Shown here: in pieces, positions 4,836 through 5,922 of the stretch
Numbering within the stretch: position 1 is the stretch's first letter
How the letters are laid out: each line of letters starts with the position of its first letter
Assembly (NCBI GenBank): GCA_024643445.1
Contig: JAHEMX010000254.1
Location: 1 to 5,922, forward strand
From: Desulfobulbaceae bacterium
Lineage (GTDB): Bacteria; Desulfobacterota; Desulfobulbia; Desulfobulbales; Desulfocapsaceae
Length of the DNA stretch: 5,922 bases
Direction: 5' to 3'
The notes under the pieces: model-generated
The model's database searches: none
What the model was told of the DNA's origin: nothing
What the model saw: the letters and a program-made list of their open reading frames with translations, nothing else
Translations under genes and position numbers: made by a program

Positions 4836-5922
4836 TTGAAAAAGATAAAAATCCGTAACCCCATCGTTGAGCTTGAAGGTGACGAGATGGCACGTGTCAT
4901 GTGGGGTTGGATCAAGGAATTGCTGATACTGCCGTATCTGGATGTGGATCTGGTTTACTTTGACTACCATATCAAGAATCGTGACGCGACCGACAACCGC
5001 ATTCTAGTCGAAGCGGCCGAGGCCATTAAAAAATACCGGGTGGGTGCGAAATGTGCGGCCATTAACCCGGACCAGAAACGGGTTGATGAATTCGGACTGA
5101 AGAAGGCCTGGAAATCGCCCAACAGCGGTACCCGTAATCAGATAGGGGGGACCCTGTTCAGGCAGCCGATCGTCTTCAAGAACATCCCCCGGCTGATACC
5201 CGGCTGGCAGAAGCCGATAGTCGTCGCCCGCCATGCCTATGGCGGTATGTATGGCGGACAGGACATGGCCATACCCGGCGGCGGCAAGGTCGTGCTCAGT
5301 TATCTTCCCGATGGCGGGCAGACCGCACAAGAACAGGTAATCCATCATTTCACCGGACCCGGCGCTGCACTGGGCATTTTCAATACCGAAGAGTCAGTGC
5401 GGGGATTTGCCATGTCCTGCATGAATTTCGGCCTGGAACGGGGCTTCCCGGTCTACCTGGGCACGAAGAACACCGAGTTGGAACATTATGACGGCCTGTT
5501 TAAAAACTCCTTCGACGATGTGTACGAAACCATGTTCAGGGCAAGGTTCGAGGAGAAAGGGATCATCTACGAGCATCGCATGGTCGATGATCTCGCTGCT
5601 TTTGCGGTACGGTCCTCGGGCGGTTTTGTCTGGGCTTGCAAAAACTACGATGGAGATATCCTTTCAGATCTTGTTGCCGCCGGATTCGGCTCACTTGGCC
5701 TGATGACATCCATGCTGCTTACGCCTGACGGCAAAATTGTTCTCACGGAGGCCGCCCACGGCACCGTGACACGCCATTTTCACGAGCATCAGGCCGGCCG
5801 AAAGACCTCGACCAATCCGCTGGCGACCCTGTTTGCCTGGACACGCGCCATCTACTACCGCGGCCTGTTCGACAACACGCCTGAGGTGCAGCAGTTTGCC
5901 ATGGTCCTGGAACAGGCCTGTT
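4836..5922 (+). CDS. icd: NADP-dependent isocitrate dehydrogenase, type II (partial, 3' end outside window)
   Basis: An open frame of 362 codons with no stop before the window edge. It makes 2-oxoglutarate, CO2 and NADPH from isocitrate in the cytoplasm, as a homodimer in this subfamily. The N-terminus (IRNPIVELEGDEMARVMW, 6-23) and colinear alignment recalled with Thermotoga and human IDH1 place it in type II. In near-identical numbering to human IDH1 it keeps S94, N96, R100, R109, R132 and Y139. K211, the metal ligands D251, D274 and D278, and the NADP 2'-phosphate-binding pair R313/H314 in HGTVTRHF are also present. Two sites differ: the ITPD motif is INPD (Asn77 for Thr77) and HAYGDQY is HAYGGMY (Gly137 for Asp137). 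Family members are about 400 residues, so some 40-50 C-terminal residues are missing. Initiation is at TTG, chosen because of AAGGAGG at 4824-4830. It is the last of the four genes after the palindrome and probably shares their transcript. Confidence 0.95.
   Translation, partial: MKKIKIRNPIVELEGDEMARVMWGWIKELLILPYLDVDLVYFDYHIKNRDATDNRILVEAAEAIKKYRVGAKCAAINPDQKRVDEFGLKKAWKSPNSGTRNQIGGTLFRQPIVFKNIPRLIPGWQKPIVVARHAYGGMYGGQDMAIPGGGKVVLSYLPDGGQTAQEQVIHHFTGPGAALGIFNTEESVRGFAMSCMNFGLERGFPVYLGTKNTELEHYDGLFKNSFDDVYETMFRARFEEKGIIYEHRMVDDLAAFAVRSSGGFVWACKNYDGDILSDLVAAGFGSLGLMTSMLLTPDGKIVLTEAAHGTVTRHFHEHQAGRKTSTNPLATLFAWTRAIYYRGLFDNTPEVQQFAMVLEQAC

Noticed and set aside
4622..4915. Minus-strand ORF of 97 residues across the junction of the two dehydrogenases
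   Set aside because: It is antisense to two firmly identified genes, its composition is not protein-like, and it has no domain.

Overview
The window is a compact, one-directional bacterial gene run of about 5.9 kb. All convincing genes are on the + strand, most have a clear Shine-Dalgarno sequence, and the coding DNA is moderately GC-rich. The protein set suggests an anaerobic or facultative bacterium, possibly of the Desulfobacterota (former Deltaproteobacteria). It comprises a 4,5-dihydroxyphthalate-decarboxylase-like protein, a fumarylacetoacetate-hydrolase (FAH) family enzyme, a short LeuB/NAD-IDH-type dehydrogenase and a eukaryote/Thermotoga-type NADP isocitrate dehydrogenase. The lineage is an inference from protein flavour and from an AT-rich intergenic palindrome. 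No rRNA or other phylogenetic marker is present.

Layout. Bases 1-121 hold a short hydrophobic reading frame, either a small membrane peptide or the tail of an upstream gene. Bases 186-1475 encode a cytoplasmic LVIVD-repeat beta-propeller protein carrying a helical insert that resembles sigma-70 region 3. The 238-base gap after it (1476-1713) contains a striking AT-rich imperfect palindrome (about 1561-1697), probably a repetitive or miniature-transposon-like element, ending just before the next start codon. Then come a 4,5-dihydroxyphthalate decarboxylase/substrate-binding-fold protein (1714-2679), an FAH-family protein (2771-3715), a 332-residue isocitrate/isopropylmalate-family dehydrogenase (3788-4786), and a type II NADP-dependent isocitrate dehydrogenase (TTG start at 4836). 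The last gene runs off the window end with roughly the last tenth missing.

How the genes may work together. The four genes after the palindrome have gaps of 91, 72 and 49 bases and no convincing terminator, so they may form one operon. The two dehydrogenases both carry the residues for isocitrate oxidative decarboxylation but belong to different subfamilies. The FAH superfamily also acts on 2-oxo acids such as oxaloacetate and acylpyruvates. A shared theme of 2-oxo/tricarboxylic acid handling is therefore plausible but unproven. The decarboxylase-like protein and the propeller have no assignable substrate from sequence alone.

No CRISPR array, tRNA, rRNA, transposase gene or phage gene is visible. 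The points most worth a second look are the palindrome, the sigma-like insert in the propeller, the NADP-type adenosine-binding residues in the short dehydrogenase, and the missing lid histidine in the FAH protein.
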